64,000 bases of DNA, taken from positions 2,666,001 to 2,730,000 of the forward strand of contig NC_069095.1 of the NCBI RefSeq assembly GCF_947172395.1. Direction: 5' to 3'. The translations under genes and the position numbers were made by a program. Positions 43,791 through 56,059 of the stretch are shown piece after piece; the first letter of the stretch is position 1, and each line of letters begins with the position of its first letter. The stretch comes from Bicyclus anynana (lineage: Eukaryota; Arthropoda; Insecta; Lepidoptera; Nymphalidae). Under the pieces are notes generated by a model. That model saw only the letters and a list, made by a program, of their open reading frames with translations, did not search any database and was not told the DNA's origin.

Positions 43791-45920
43791 TTTATCGTTA
43801 TCGTTAGGATGTTATCTCGCATTTATCTCGAAATGTGTCGACTTTTCGGGGCCCCATTTGATGAATTCTCCATGGGCCTCAAGTATCGCCTCTGCTTATG
43901 AACAAAGCAATGACTGGTGTAAAAAACTGCTAAATTGTTATACGCGCCGGCGCATTGTGTTTTTGTCTCAATCCATGGTACGATCTCTATCAGACAATGG
44001 AGTAACGACGGCCGTTGACCTAGAGAACTACCTACATGCTACAATGCCCGTTTTGGTGGGCCTGACCCCTTTAATCGTGATGTATTGCAAAGACTTGTAT
44101 TTGTGTTGCCAAGTAGAGCATAGTGCAGTTACTATTTGTTATAACAAAATAGAGGTTATTTCCCTAATCTGAATCTACATTAAATTCAGTAGTTTGCACT
44201 TCATAGATGCGATAATACACTACCTATCCTGTGAACTCATTATGAACCTGTATCCGAGAAGGAATTTTTCATTATAAGCAATTTACAGTAGATAAGTATA
44301 GTATCTACCCTTGTTAAAAACCTTGTGTGATTTCATCTTTTTAAAACTAATTTTTTTTAATTCCCGTAAGTTTATAATTACATACAACAATTAAATTTCT
44401 ATAATTAGGTTTCTATTATTATTAGTTAAGATTCTAATATTAGGTTAGGTTATAACTAATATTAGTTTTTAGTTAAGCTCTGATATTTTGATTTTTATTG
44501 TTACTAGCGGTCCATGTTCACGTAGTTTGTCACAAATCATGGATTTTAAAGGAAATATAGTGAACTTTGTGTATATAATCTATCTCGGCCTGAAGAACAA
44601 ACTAACACACACACAATTTCGGCTTTACATTATTAGTGTCACGTCAGAATCAAGGACAAAAAGTGGATTACAACCATTAAACAAAATACTTATAAATTTA
44701 TGTTACTATACTATAACTAAATATAACCCGTAATACGAAAACAGTTTTCGACGAATAATATTGAAATTTGCTATTTCTAATGCTAATATATATTGTTAAA
44801 TATAAATTGAAGTTGTTTATTAAGCTTATCACAGAACAATAAGTCAGGGTAATCAAACATACACAAGATAACGCATATTGGTAATCAATAGGCGCCTCAG
44901 GATGTAATTAACAAGTGCATTAGCACTGAATAATGCATAATGTTTAATGCGTTCACTATTAGGGCTAACGCAAACGACCGACTAAACATATTAGAGCCGC
45001 CATATTGAAACAAAATTTTCTGTATATTTTTTATCGCATATAAACAAATTGTGTCGTCATGTCTGTCTTTATGTCTGAATCTGAACTTAAAAACTACATT
45101 AAGGGTTTTTGTACAGCAGTTGAAAAAAATTATGTAAGCAAGATTTATGAATGTAATTTACAGTTTTGTGTATATTGGCTGTAATATTAGTGTATGAGGT
45201 GATAACCTTTAATAAGCTGTGCTCTACTCGTATATCTATTATATCTATTTAAATGTAAATTATTAACATGGAACATTGTAATAGCTGTTGGTTAACCTAA
45301 TAAAAATAAATAAATAAATTACGATGATTGTTGAAGATGCAGGATAAAATCATGCCAGCTGCTGGGAGAGACTTGTATTTATATTTGCAAATATGTAACA
45401 ATGCTCTTATTGAAGTAACTAAAAACTAAAAATGATAAAAAGTCCCAGCAAAAATTAAAAAATATATTTATTTACACACAGAAATCAGTGGTCCGCGGTG
45501 ACCCTATCAAGACATTCTGCTTACATTTCGCGTAATTAAACATCATTCTACCTCTTATTGATTCTTATCACACACGATGAACTGATTTCATTCATTCATT
45601 GTCATGAATGATGCAATACTGATGCGAAAGAGGGCAGTAAATACTCAATTACTTTCTTCCAGTGATCTATAAGAAATTATAAATTGTTAAGCTATTTGAA
45701 TCCATCTTCTCTAGATAGTAGAATACAAATTAATGTCTGCAGGTACTGTAAAGTAACATTTAATAAAGGCAATATAAGAAAAACTAGAATTTTTTTTTTG
45801 AACAAACTGTCTTTTGTTGAGTTAAATAAATTGGATATATTTTTTTTAAATATTTACTGAATTTCACACAAAGACACGAGCGTAAACTAGTGTAAATATA
45901 AATATAGGCAAATATATTGA
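43791..45920. other. No gene called; AT-rich
   Basis: About 2.1 kb. A degraded family G start occurs at about 44503 (ACTAGCGGTCCATG). A stretch of TTAG/TAAT-rich sequence lies at 44370-44480. 45870-45920 is AT-rich ATATTGATTGATT, the tail of the following element. Confidence 0.45.
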
Positions 45921-46062
45921 TTGATTATGAAACACGGCTAAAACTCACGTAATATAAGGTCGGAGTATGCCTGACTAGTTTCGGACCCATATGGGGCCTT
46001 TAGCCATGAGCTGGTTCTTGCAACGCGGCACGATCCAAACAGTTTGATCGTGCAGCGTTGCC
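45921..46062 (-). mobile_element. Family F retroposon with foldback end
   Basis: Same order as 32967-33138. The right end carries an imperfect palindrome, GCAACGCGGCACGATCCAAAC followed by AGTTTGATCGTGCAGCGTTGC (46018-46062). In sense orientation the 3' tail is AATCAATCAATAT. Confidence 0.75.
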
Positions 46063-46544
46063 GTGCCGTGTTTACGTATAAAACACTTGATCCGTGGCTG
46101 CCCAGTAAATTAAAGATAATTATGTACCTACTTAAAATTTTGCTATGCGATTGAGATGGCGTCAAAATATTGCTAAGTTACTCGACACACGGTCGCTAAC
46201 ATAAAAAAAAATCTTACTGCACATATTTCAACTTACAGGCTGCGACCTATATCAGTATGAGAAGTTATTATTCAGACTTGTTATTATTCACTTGTGTATG
46301 ACTTGTGATATTATCAATGAAGGATGATTGACGTGTACATGGTCAAATTAATAATACTGCTAACAAGTTTCATGATAGGTATTAATATATTTTTTTATTC
46401 GAACTCCTCTTATGTCTTATTCTGCATATGTATGCAGAATGAGAGACACAGACATAGTAAGAGTAATCCTTATACAAGCGCCTTGCTAGTTTAGTGTACA
46501 GATACGTTTTTATAATTAGTACTACTACCAATGAATTCCAATGA
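46063..46544. other. No recognisable feature
   Basis: AT-rich; nothing supported. Confidence 0.5.
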
Positions 46545-46627
46545 GCCGCTGGATGCTGGCGACTGGAGGTCGTGGTGTTTGGAAGTCTATACAAGAGGCC
46601 TGTGTCTACCAGTGGACGCCCATTAGC
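46545..46627 (+). mobile_element. RTE-type LINE C-terminal fragment
   Basis: The + strand reads SRWMLATGGRGVWKSIQEAC then VYQWTPIS and a TGA stop, the last residues of an RTE polyprotein (compare YVLQWTSIG at 47910). Confidence 0.75.
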
Positions 46628-46868
46628 TGACTTCAGGTCCATCAGACGATGCTTCTTCGCTCGCCCAAACCCCTCAGTGACGCCGCTGACGTCTCATTCA
46701 GGAGCCTAAAATGAATCAATCAATAATGTTTACTATTTTTCTTATATTTTTTTAATGTTTACAGTCTAAGCTTTATCTGTCTTTGATCTCCCTATTAGTA
46801 AGACATATTACATACGACTTTGAACTTTATTACATTCTAGTTTAAATGTACTTTTTCAAAGGCTTATT
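46628..46868. other. No recognisable feature
   Basis: Short interval between retroelement fragments; nothing supported. Confidence 0.4.
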
Positions 46869-46883
46869 CGAATTACGCTTCAC

Positions 46884-47190
46884 TTAGTACGAGACCAAAA
46901 GCCTCATTGGTCCAGTGGTTATGCCTTTTGTAGTTTTGGATGAGGAGGTCCTGAATTCGAATCAATCGACAAATACTAAAGTTTTCTCTCTTCCAAGAAA
47001 TTTTTACTTAAAAATTCTTAACGTTAAGTAAGACAGTTGATAGTACTGTACTGCTATAACGTAGAGCCAATCTATTACTGAAATTTTATTACTGTCTTAG
47101 TTACTTTTCTCATTATGATTAAACGGCAGGATAAAATTAAGAGTAATCTTCATCCTGGCACCTGACCGAGCCTAGTCAATCTCAGGGACG
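46884..47190 (+). mobile_element. tRNA-derived SINE, another family
   Basis: A-box-like TGGTCCAGTGGTTATG and B-box-like GAATTCGAATC about 45 bp apart. The body continues to about 47190 with CTTCATCCTGGCACCTGACC. Only one copy was seen in the window. Confidence 0.55.
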
Positions 47191-47310
47191 CATACAATTA
47201 TTTTAATCTTATTAAAATCATGCTCCTATTGTTGCTTGACTTATATGGACATACCTTATAAATATAAATCATTTTAATAAAAATATTGGTAAAGTAATTT
47301 TTATTAAAGT

Positions 47311-47510
47311 ACTAGCGGACGCCCGCGACTTGGTCCGCGTGGAATTCACTTTTCACAAATCCCGCGGGAACCGTGGATTTTTCCGGGATGAAAAAGCCTA
47401 TGTGCTAATCCAGGTTATTATCTATTTTCGTTTTAAGTTTCAGCCAAATCAGTTAATTAGTTGCGGCGTTAAAGAGTAACAAACATTCATACAAATTTTA
47501 CATCACATAT
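47311..47510 (+). repeat. Family G repeat, well preserved
   Basis: Starts ACTAGCGGACGCCCGCGACT and continues through AACCGTGGATTTTTCCGGGA, GCCTATGTGCTAATCCAGG and AAAGAGTAACAAACATTC. Confidence 0.88.
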
Positions 47511-47701
47511 TTGTATTTACAACAGAATTTTAGAAAATGTAATATTTTTATAGGATAAACGAACGGTGTTAAATTATTCGCTGTAATCTTTCCCAATTAA
47601 TATCCATTAAGATCGCCAACTCCAATCAGATCAAAAGAATTTTTAGAATATCGCCATTATACAAACTTATGTTTATTTTTTAAAGTTGGTTGAGAATATA
47701 G
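47511..47701. other. No recognisable feature
   Basis: Short AT-rich spacer. Confidence 0.5.
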
Positions 47702-47711
47702 TTAGCGAAGT

Positions 47712-47935
47712 ATGGGCTACAAAGGAAGGCTCAGAGTCACAAAGCGGGCGATGGAACGAGCTATGTTAGGAGTGTCTCTGCGTGATCGAATCAAGTGGAC
47801 TGACGACATCAAGCGAGTCGCAGGGATTCGCTGGATGCAGGCGGCTCAGTATCGTGATGTTTGGAAGTCCTTACAAAAGGCCTATGTCCTGCAGTGGACG
47901 TCCATCGGCTGATATGATGATGATGATGATGATGA
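47712..47935 (+). mobile_element. RTE-type LINE 3' end with in-frame internal deletion and (GAT)n tail
   Basis: An open frame of 66 codons encodes RAMERAMLGVSLRDRI joined directly to KWTDDIKRVAGIRWMQAAQ, then AYVLQWTSIG and stop. In intact lepidopteran RTE elements these two motifs are separated by several dozen residues, so an internal segment is missing without a frameshift. The tail is (GAT)7-like. The reverse transcriptase and endonuclease domains are absent. Confidence 0.85.
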
Positions 47936-48501
47936 GAATATAAATTTTGTTACAGTCCAATTGTTTTTGCAATTACGCACCAGTGCCTAAAATAATAATA
48001 AACTATACACAACAATAAACTAATTAAATAATCAACGAAATTAAATTAATCTTAGTCATTATGGAACGGAACAAAACTCGAATACGTAATTAATTTTGAT
48101 CATGAAATTAAATTACGTCTAATAGCAGCAAAACAGTCATAGATTAATTAAGCTAATAATATGTAATTACTTTAATATGCTTTGACACGTAATTGGTATT
48201 TTCTAATTAGCAAACTGATTCATGGTTTGTTGAAATCGCCCATTTAGGATAATGCAATAGTGTTTGAACCAAAACTACTGTAGACACTTTCTAGTAATTA
48301 AAAAGTGATTATCTAGCTAATAATTATAATTAGTTAGTACAATTTTAATTGTGTTAACTTACGATTTGGTATTGTGAACAAAGTGAATTTTCAAAAAATC
48401 TTTTTTTTTGAATCTTTAAAGTTTAATGAATTTAGGAAATATAAATCGAACCCCTGCTACCACAATTTGACTTGGATGATCATTGATCAAGTCCGTTAAG
48501 G
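47936..48501. other. No recognisable feature
   Basis: Very AT-rich; nothing supported. Confidence 0.5.
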
Positions 48502-48755
48502 TAACCGTAATAGCCCAGTGGATATGACCTCTGCCTTCGATTCGGACGGCATAGGCTCGTTTCTTCGTAAGAAATGAAATATCACTTGTCTCAACCGGGA
48601 AGGGAAGGAAAAACATCGTGAGGAAATGTACATACCTGAGAATTTTCTTAATTCTCTACGTGTGTGAAGTCTGCCAATCCGCATTGGGCCAGCGTTGTAG
48701 ACTAAGGCCTAACCCCTCTCATTCTGAAAAGGAGACTCGTGCTCAATAGTGAGTG
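48502..48755 (+). mobile_element. SINE family A with head deletion
   Basis: The A-box (AATAGCCCAGTGG) is present, but a deletion removes the B-box and the CGGACCGG segment. The body and CTCATTCTGAAAAGGAGAC are intact. Confidence 0.9.
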
Positions 48756-49827
48756 GTCAAGTCCTTTACCAAGTTATTCATCGTGCTCGTAATTCTAAAA
48801 CATCCCTTCAAATGGATTTATAGGTTCCATTTTTTAGAGTATTAAACTTACCATGAATTTAAAAAAAAATAACCTGATATAAAAATACATTTTTCGTTAA
48901 AAATAATCTAATAGATTTTACTCGAAAATTGCCCAGTAAAGGTTGTTGAATAAGACCTTTCATATTTTTGTGACTAAGGAAGGTCCATATGTTCCCGTCT
49001 CACGATACTTATAAGATAAAACAGAACATAATATTCGGGCACGTCGCTTGTTAGACAAACATGGGAGATCCGTCCGATATCTCGGAAGCGTGGGTGCTTG
49101 GTGGAGTTTGAAAAAACGAGGACAAAGTATCACACACCAAGACAAATTAGTGATCTGATGGCATTAGAGATTTGTGCTAGCACGAACGGAGTTAGCATGC
49201 AAATAAAATGTTGTTTTGTTTGGGTCTCGCTAAATGTGCGATGAAATATGGAACGGTTACAGGGACAGCGTCTTTGCAATGCGCGATTAGATCGAGTAAT
49301 CTATCTTACATGATGGAGAATCATAAACCATGGTTTATGGTATATTATGCAACAAATGAAGCAGAAACTGAATGAATGGAATAGCCACATTATACAATGA
49401 TTGGAATATATTGAATTAGTTTGTTTACAAACATTATTTCATTTTGTTTTTTGTTTTACTGTTTTAAATCTATTTATCCTTTTCATTAATATCATAGATG
49501 TATGAATGCTCGATTAGTAGGTATTTAATATTTATAATATTACCTAATTTAAATATATTTTTACCTAATTCTATGGAACTTCATGTTCTTCAATCTGAAT
49601 GAAATCAGAAGCCCATTTTACCTTTAATTTTAACCGAGTTTAACACTTATTAACAAATAAACATTACTTGCTACATTCCTGATTCAAAAAGATTAGATTT
49701 TTTACAAACCACTCCTGTAATAAGTTATTGTAAGTTGGTAACTAAAAAAAAATATAAATGTACGCTGTTGGTTAATATTTTTTATGATAAAATGGCCTAC
49801 TCACTTATTGTAATATGGTCCTCATTA
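48756..49827. other. No gene called
   Basis: 48960-49150 is GC-richer (GGAGATCCGTCCGATATCTC, GAAGCGTGGGTGCTTGG) and may be an unidentified retrotransposon scrap. The remainder is AT-rich. Confidence 0.4.
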
Positions 49828-49995
49828 TCTAAATATTAAAATAAATATCATCAACTGAGAAAATAATGTCATCTACCTACTGTATGATATCCACGAAAGG
49901 TTTTCAGTAGGCACCGGATGATATTTATTACATAGAGTCTCAATTTCGTATATTATGTCAACTAGCATTTATGTCAAAGATTATAAATTAGCCCG
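49828..49995 (+). mobile_element. MITE family E copy
   Basis: GATATCCACGAAAGG, GTAGGCACCGGATGATATTT and GTCTCAATTTCGTAT match the family core. The right end is AAAGATTATAAATTAGCC. Confidence 0.65.
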
Positions 49996-50219
49996 CTGGA
50001 ATGCGCTTTGCGCTGGTCTAATAGAAGACCACATTGTACGTGGTGGCTAAAAAGATAATTTGCTAGAAATTCTAATACAAAATTATATCAACTAGCATAC
50101 GTCAAAATAGTGAATTAGCCTACTGGAATGCGTGCTGGAATGCCTGCTGGGCTTATAGAAGACCACATTGTACGTGGTGGCTAAAAAGATAATTTGCTAG
50201 AAAATCAAATACAAAATCT
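49957..50219. repeat. Tandem duplication of about 130 bp that includes a MITE end
   Basis: Two successive copies start TCAACTAGCAT (49957 and 50087) and share AGAAGACCACATTGTACGTG and GGCTAAAAAGATAATTTGCT. In the second copy a GCTGGAATGC segment is expanded. Confidence 0.88.
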
Positions 50220-51567
50220 TATAATATGCACAGAGTATTATTTACAAAAAACGTATCCGGTTGTAGCTAATATAAATAAAACTTCATAAACTAACATGAA
50301 CCTCCTTCTATTAATGAACCTTGACGCTCGTAGGAAATACGTAGTTACTTTAAACTCAAAGCTATCAATAAATTCCAATCAGAAACAAAAACTGGTCAGC
50401 AAAACACACTGGTATGATGAAGAGGCGTTACCGAAATTACATGAACACGCTACGGCTGTATGAAATGTTGACAAGCAGAGATTAGTCCTACAAATCGCTA
50501 TTAAGTACCCAAGGCAACTAAAATGTATTCACAAATATTAGCTCTTATTGTAAACACAATAAAGACGATATTCAAACTAAAAGTTCAACTAATTTGTTGT
50601 ACATTGTACATTTTCCTACTGATTCGATAGCGAGTTTTTTACAAGTACTTATTTATTACCGTTTAGTCATCGTTGCGTTCGTTGTTCAATATTCATCATA
50701 CCTTATAGAGATACCGTCGACGATCAATCAAAATAAAAATTTACAATACACTCATCAAATATTTTTTTTTCTACTGTAACATCTAGACAATAGGAAACAT
50801 ATTCCATTGACGGTATCGAGATTGTTTGATTGAATAAATCAACGTTAATCAATAAGCGTTTAGACAAGTACCTATGATATTATAGTCCTCTATAAAAGCC
50901 TGCGGTAGCTAGATATACCTCATTTATGAAGGTTAAGTGTTAGTCAGCCTATGTCAATGCCATGCCGTACCTAAGTAGTTACGGTAGCCAACGATTTTAT
51001 TCTATTTGATACTTATATTAAATATTATTTATTGTTTCAGATTTTTTTTAATATTCACTTTCTGAGCACGCAAATATTGTAGACAATATTTAGGTATTAC
51101 ATTTTGTTTAAATAACTTCCGTTGTTTACTATGTGGCTTAATCATAATTAAGGCAATAAGCCACCTTTGTTTGTCTCAGTTTCGACGCGCTAGTGACATA
51201 TTATTATCAACATAAATAAATAAATAATATAAAATCTTTCACGATATCTAATTATGAAGTTTGAACTGTGGTGGCTTCGGATAATAGCAAGTTTTAAGGC
51301 TCCGAACTCTCAACTAACCAAGTAATAAGCGTATTTTTTTATATTTCCCTCTACTTAATAAGAGAAATCGTATCCCCAGTCGCAAGTCTCTTATCTTCGT
51401 GGCAACCCTTCGAAAAACAGCGAACTCGAACTTTAAGTATATCTAGCAAAAGGTAGTGTTACGAAGATACATATCTAGCAACTGGAGACATGTTTCCTCA
51501 TGATGACCCGTAAAAATAAAAATTATTAAAAGATTACTTTTCATGCTTGAACAATAGAGGATCTGCT
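50220..51567. other. No recognisable feature
   Basis: About 1.3 kb AT-rich; a 61-codon frame at 50594-50779 is low-complexity. Nothing supported. Confidence 0.5.
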
Positions 51568-51744
51568 GGCAAATTTACTAACTTCGACGTACGTGACGTA
51601 TACGAAATTGAGATTCTACGTAACAAATGTCATCCGGTGCCTATTGGCAACCCATTGTGGATATCATACAGTAGGTAGATGACTATTCTCAGTTGATTTG
51701 ATGTTTATTTTAATAGGTTGTTAATAAAGATCAAATTAGTGAAC
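51568..51744 (-). mobile_element. MITE family E copy
   Basis: TACGAAATTGAGATTCTACG, CCGGTGCCTATTGGCAACC and GTGGATATCATACAGTAGG are the reverse of the family core. Ends are TTTACTAACTTCGACG and AAATTAGTGAAC, with the outermost bases diverged. Confidence 0.7.
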
Positions 51745-52463
51745 TCTTTTATAGCCACCATAATCCAAAGTATCTGTAATCGGCTACTAGTTTACCTAAT
51801 TTAAGAAGCATAGGTTGCCAAACTATAGAACTACAAAAACGAAGTAAGTCTGACCATTGCAAGCTTGAATTCTATAGTTATACAGTTGCTTTATAACATA
51901 TGTCCTCTTCTTGGAGAGAACTTTATTAAATGGATCAAAAAGTAATATTGCAACGAGAAGGCAAACGTTGTGAGGATTTGTATGGGCATCGGATGCAATA
52001 TTACTTAGAAAGTTTGAAATGGTGTCTTTGATGTGAGATTTCCAGGAAACATTTTATTATATAATACTTTATACTAGCAGATGCCCTGCGATTTCACCTG
52101 CATAGTTCCTTTCTCCGTGAGAGTACGGAGATAAAATATAGCCTATGTTACTCGGTAAAGATGTTACTTTCGAATGGTGTTACAAAATTTTGAATCAGTC
52201 AAATAGATTTTCAGTTAAATCTCCTCCTCATTCCTCTTTACCTTGTCCCACGTAAGTGAGGTCGGCAAAATATATCATTCTTCTACGAGTAATCTAGAGC
52301 CAAATTGTAGATTAATCGTAAACTTATCATCCACTCCCTTCATACTTGTACATGTCCTCTTTTAGACACTCGAACTTAAATTTAACTTTTTTTTTAATTT
52401 TTAATTTTGTTCTAAAGAGAACAAAATTTCGAAAAAATAAACAGGCCTCACTATGATCCAAAG
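51745..52463. other. No gene; short repeat piece at 52074-52170
   Basis: ACTAGCAGATGCCCTGCGAT, TTTCACCTGCATAG and GGAGATAAAATATAGCCTAT mark a repeat fragment related to family G. The rest is not informative. Confidence 0.5.
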
Positions 52464-52760
52464 ACGTGGTAGCCTAGTGAATTTGACCTCTGCCTTCGAT
52501 TCGGAGGGCGTAGGTTCGATTCCGGCCCGGGGCATGCACCTCCATCTTTTCAGCTCGTGTCTCAAACACTGAAGGGAGAACATCGTGAGGAAACTTGCAT
52601 ACCTACTGGAGAAATTTCTTAATTTTCTCCGTGTGTTGAGTCTGCCAATGGCCCAGTGCGGAGCCAGCATGGTGGACTAAGGTGTGATAGCTCTCATTCT
52701 GAGAGGAGACTCGTGTTCTACAGTGAGCCGAATATGGGTTGTGGTGATGATGATGATGAT
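52464..52760 (+). mobile_element. SINE family A, full length with (GAT)n tail
   Basis: A-box GTAGCCTAGTGAA, B-box GGTTCGATTCC, the complete body with a deletion after TTTTCAGCT, and a GGTGATGATGATGATGAT tail. Confidence 0.93.
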
Positions 52761-53223
52761 CCAATGTACTAGGTATGATTCCACCCACTGGGTCAGTATT
52801 ATTGTATCCACTTCTCACACTTACATTAATATATACAGGGTGTAGGGTGTGGGGTAAATAATGAATAACCCTGTACCTGGCGAAGAGACTCCTAATGGGC
52901 TATACGAATATAGATTTTTTTTTATTTATTTAAGTTTCGTATTGAGAAAAAAGGCTTAATTCATGTTTTTACATTTGCGCAGAATTAAAGCTCAAGTACC
53001 TACCTATATAAAATTTCACTTTCATTGAAATTCTGCACAAGGCATTTTGTTATTAAGAGTACCCGTTATTTTAATAACTCGCAATACATCTTTCTATTCA
53101 TAACTATGGGAAAGAAAGTTATCGCCGTAAAAATGGACAATTTATTTAACTTTATTGCTTGAGTATGATTACAGTTTTTATAGAAAGTTCAAATCATTGT
53201 CCATAATATTTACTTTCTCGTCG
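52761..53223. other. No gene; a single TACAGGGTG end
   Basis: TATATACAGGGTGTAGGGTG at about 52831 resembles the terminus of the 18211 MITE type, but no matching right end was found. Confidence 0.4.
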
Positions 53224-53487
53224 TCATCAACCCATATTCGGCTCACTGCTGAGCTCGAGTCTCCTCTCAGTATGAGAATGCCATCATCAGTGCCTCAGTT
53301 AGGCTAATAGTCCAACACGCTGGCCCAATGCGAATTGGCAGACTTCACACACGCAGAGAATTAAGATAATTCTCTGGTATGCAGGTTTCCTTACGATGTT
53401 TCCCTTTACCGATTGAGACACGTGAAATTTAATTTCTTAAAATGCACACAAATGCATAGAGGTCATATCCACTGGGCTATCACGGCT
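53224..53487 (-). mobile_element. SINE family A with insertion and head deletion
   Basis: An insertion (GCCATCATCAGTGCCTC) sits in the 3' part, and the B-box region is deleted (ACACAAATGCATAGAGGTC). The A-box side is retained (CCACTGGGCTATCACGG). Confidence 0.9.
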
Positions 53488-53673
53488 CTTACTTTCTCAC
53501 TTTTATGTAATAAAATCTAATGTGTTGTGAATACCATATATATTTATTGCAAAGAATGTAGTTATTGTTATATGTAATTGATTAAAAAGTTGTACCTACT
53601 CATTTTTGTAAGGAAAGGGAAATTATATTATACTTACACTAATAGTTAAAGGTTATTATTATTATTACTTTTA
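53488..53673. other. No recognisable feature
   Basis: Short AT-rich spacer. Confidence 0.5.
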
Positions 53674-53838
53674 TATAGCTTGACAAGTTCGTTGGTGACA
53701 CTCCCATGATATGCAGGCGACGGGGGGAAAGGACTGCGTGGGTGTGAGATCGTACGCGGGCACAGGCGACGACTACGCGGGTATGAAGTCGTGCGCGCGG
53801 ACTATCGGGAGTGATACGAACGAATTTGCCAAGCTATA
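53674..53838. mobile_element. MITE family T copy 2
   Basis: TATAGCTTGACAAGTTCGTT at the left and ACGAATTTGCCAAGCTATA at the right. Two internal GC-rich units (GGACTGCGTGGGTGTGAG and GACTACGCGGGTATGAAG) correspond to those at 33238-33435. Confidence 0.85.
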
Positions 53839-53969
53839 GAAGGCTTTATCTTTGTTTCATGATAACATGAGTATGTATTAAGTGGAACGTACAAAATTTT
53901 TAATTGCATTATTGTAAAAAATACAAACAATTGGAAAAATCGTAACAACAAAAAAATAATAGAAAAAAT
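53839..53969. other. No recognisable feature
   Basis: Short AT-rich spacer. Confidence 0.5.
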
Positions 53970-54262
53970 ATACGGAGGACTTGGGTTCGATACCCGGCTG
54001 GGTCGATTGTGGTTTTCTTAATAGGTTTATGTCTGGCTGATGCGAGGCTTCGGCCGTGACTTGTTACCCTACCGACAAAAACGTATCGCCAAGCGATTTA
54101 GCGTTCCGGTACGATGTCGTGTAGAAACCGATCGAAAGGGGTGTGGATTTTCATCCTCCTCATAACAATTTAGCCCGCTTCCATTTTAGATTACATCATC
54201 ACTTACTATCAGGTCAAATTGTAGTCAAGGGCTAACTTGTAAAGAATAAATAAATAAATATA
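53970..54262 (+). mobile_element. SINE family B, 5'-truncated in the head
   Basis: The B-box (GGGTTCGATACCC) and the full body are present, ending in an (AATA)n tail. The A-box half is missing. Confidence 0.9.
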
Positions 54263-54528
54263 CTTAAACAATACACATCACTATCTAGCCCCAAAGTAAG
54301 CATACAGAGTAGCTTGTGTTATGGGTGCTATGATAGTTGATATTATAATATTAATATACAATTATACAATTATATACTACATATGAATACTTATATAATG
54401 TATAAATAAACCCAGACACTGGAAAACACCCATGCTCATCACACAAACATTTTCCAGTTTTGGGAATCGAACCCACGGCCGTGGATGCAGAAAGTAGGGT
54501 CGCTACCCACTGCGCCACGCGGCTGTCT
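54263..54528 (-). mobile_element. SINE family C, full length
   Basis: On the minus strand an A-box (TGGCGCAGTGGGTAGCG) and a B-box (GGGTTCGATTCCC). The body runs to GCTTACTTTGGGGCTAGA and an ATTTATTTA-type tail. It lies tail to tail with the adjacent family B copy. Confidence 0.9.
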
Positions 54529-55799
54529 AAAAAGTCTGTAAAGTTGTCTGTCTGTAAAGAATAATACTTAATACAAATATAACATTATAAGTAAGAGTCC
54601 AATTAAGAAACGTTTTCCTTGATGATACACAAATGTATGATTACGTGAAGTCTACCTAAAGATAGCTTGAACAATGGTTGGCAATATTAATAATTAACAA
54701 AAGAAGCACAAAAAATTAAGGCAAAGATTTTCACTATGAAAATCTTATCTTCCAAGAAACCTTTACAAATTGCTCCCGCGAGATACTTTGATATTTTACT
54801 TATAATTCCGCGTATACACGAGGGAATTATGTGAAAGACAGTAAATGAATTAACTTGCCGAAATAAAATGTTCGGAACAAATAAAATTGTATAAGATTCG
54901 CTCATGTTCTGAATTGGGTTAAGGAATATTTAGTGTTTTATTATTCCTTTTATAATGTAAAAAATGTTAGCTATGTAATCAAACCTGGACCTAAATAAAC
55001 CCTTTTGTGTTTGTATACAAGCTTTCAGGCTTCCTATTCAGATTGTATTTTATCGGAAATAACCAAACAATTCGTTTGATGGCTATAAATAAATTGTTAG
55101 ATATCTTTGTGCTTCGGTTTACCTAGGACATGTACGATTTAGTTAAGTTGTAATGTTGTTAAGTAGTAAAATTCAGAATCCCTGAACTCCAACATTATTG
55201 TCTATAATTATGATCAATAGTAGTTGAGAGAGTTGTGTTGTTTCAACCCTTAAAAATTTACATTACTATGCAAAACTTTGTTCCTATTACATTCATATAC
55301 CACATAGGTATTATAAAGAACCAAAAAACTTTATTAATAAAAAAGAGATATCGACTCAATGCTTACGATTATTGTCAAATACCTATATTTAAAACAACCT
55401 CTTATTTAGAGGCAGCATTCATAGCAATAGCTTTATTACAATTTATTACACTTATAGACTTGGAGACATATTAAATATTTTATTAGTATTTAATCATAGT
55501 TTTACATAATCCACTTGCTTTGATTTGATTAGATTTGAATTATAAATAAGAATTATTGCAAAATCTAGGTAGGTTTACAAACACTGTAAACATAATATTC
55601 TTGCAAAATTCAATTCTATTGCACTTTACGTGTATCTAGACGTATATTATTTTTTGAATATAAAATAGGATCACACTTAATCACGATCTTACCGGATATT
55701 AGTTTACATGTTGCCTAGGGTGAATCTAACATCTTATACATCTTTAAGAATATATTGAATATGCATCTTATATGCAAGCGCATATAGACCACAGTTGCT
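54529..55799. other. No recognisable feature
   Basis: About 1.3 kb AT-rich. Open frames at 54687-54905 and 55235-55474 are unsupported. Confidence 0.5.
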
Positions 55800-55962
55800 G
55801 GCCTATTCACTATTTTGGTATTTATCATCAACCTATTAAAATAAACATCAAATCAATTGACACAATGTAAGATATGCACTAGTAGGCACCCGATGACATT
55901 TGTTACATAGAATCTCAATTACCTATATGTCAACTAGCATACGTCAAAGATAGTGAATTAGC
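55800..55962 (+). mobile_element. MITE family E, best-preserved copy
   Basis: Left end GGCCTATTCACTATTTTGG; reverse complement of the right end GCTAATTCACTATCTTTGACG. About 163 bp with the GTAGGCACCCGATGACATTT core. No coding capacity. Confidence 0.8.
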
Positions 55963-56059
55963 TTGCTAGACTTGCTGTCAACAAGACTAGGCAAGTTAAG
56001 GTTACAAATTCTAATAACCTGCAATTGTATATTTAGCAAAACTAATAACTTTTATGTTA

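Noticed and set aside
43744..44172. 142-codon + strand frame
   Set aside because: Its start lies in the tRNA head of a reverse SINE A copy and it runs into unrelated DNA; no recognisable domain.
44440..44460. TTAGGTTAGG, telomere-like
   Set aside because: Only two TTAGG units in a TTA/TAG-rich stretch; far too short for a telomeric array. The (TAGG)n at 16038 is a different repeat.
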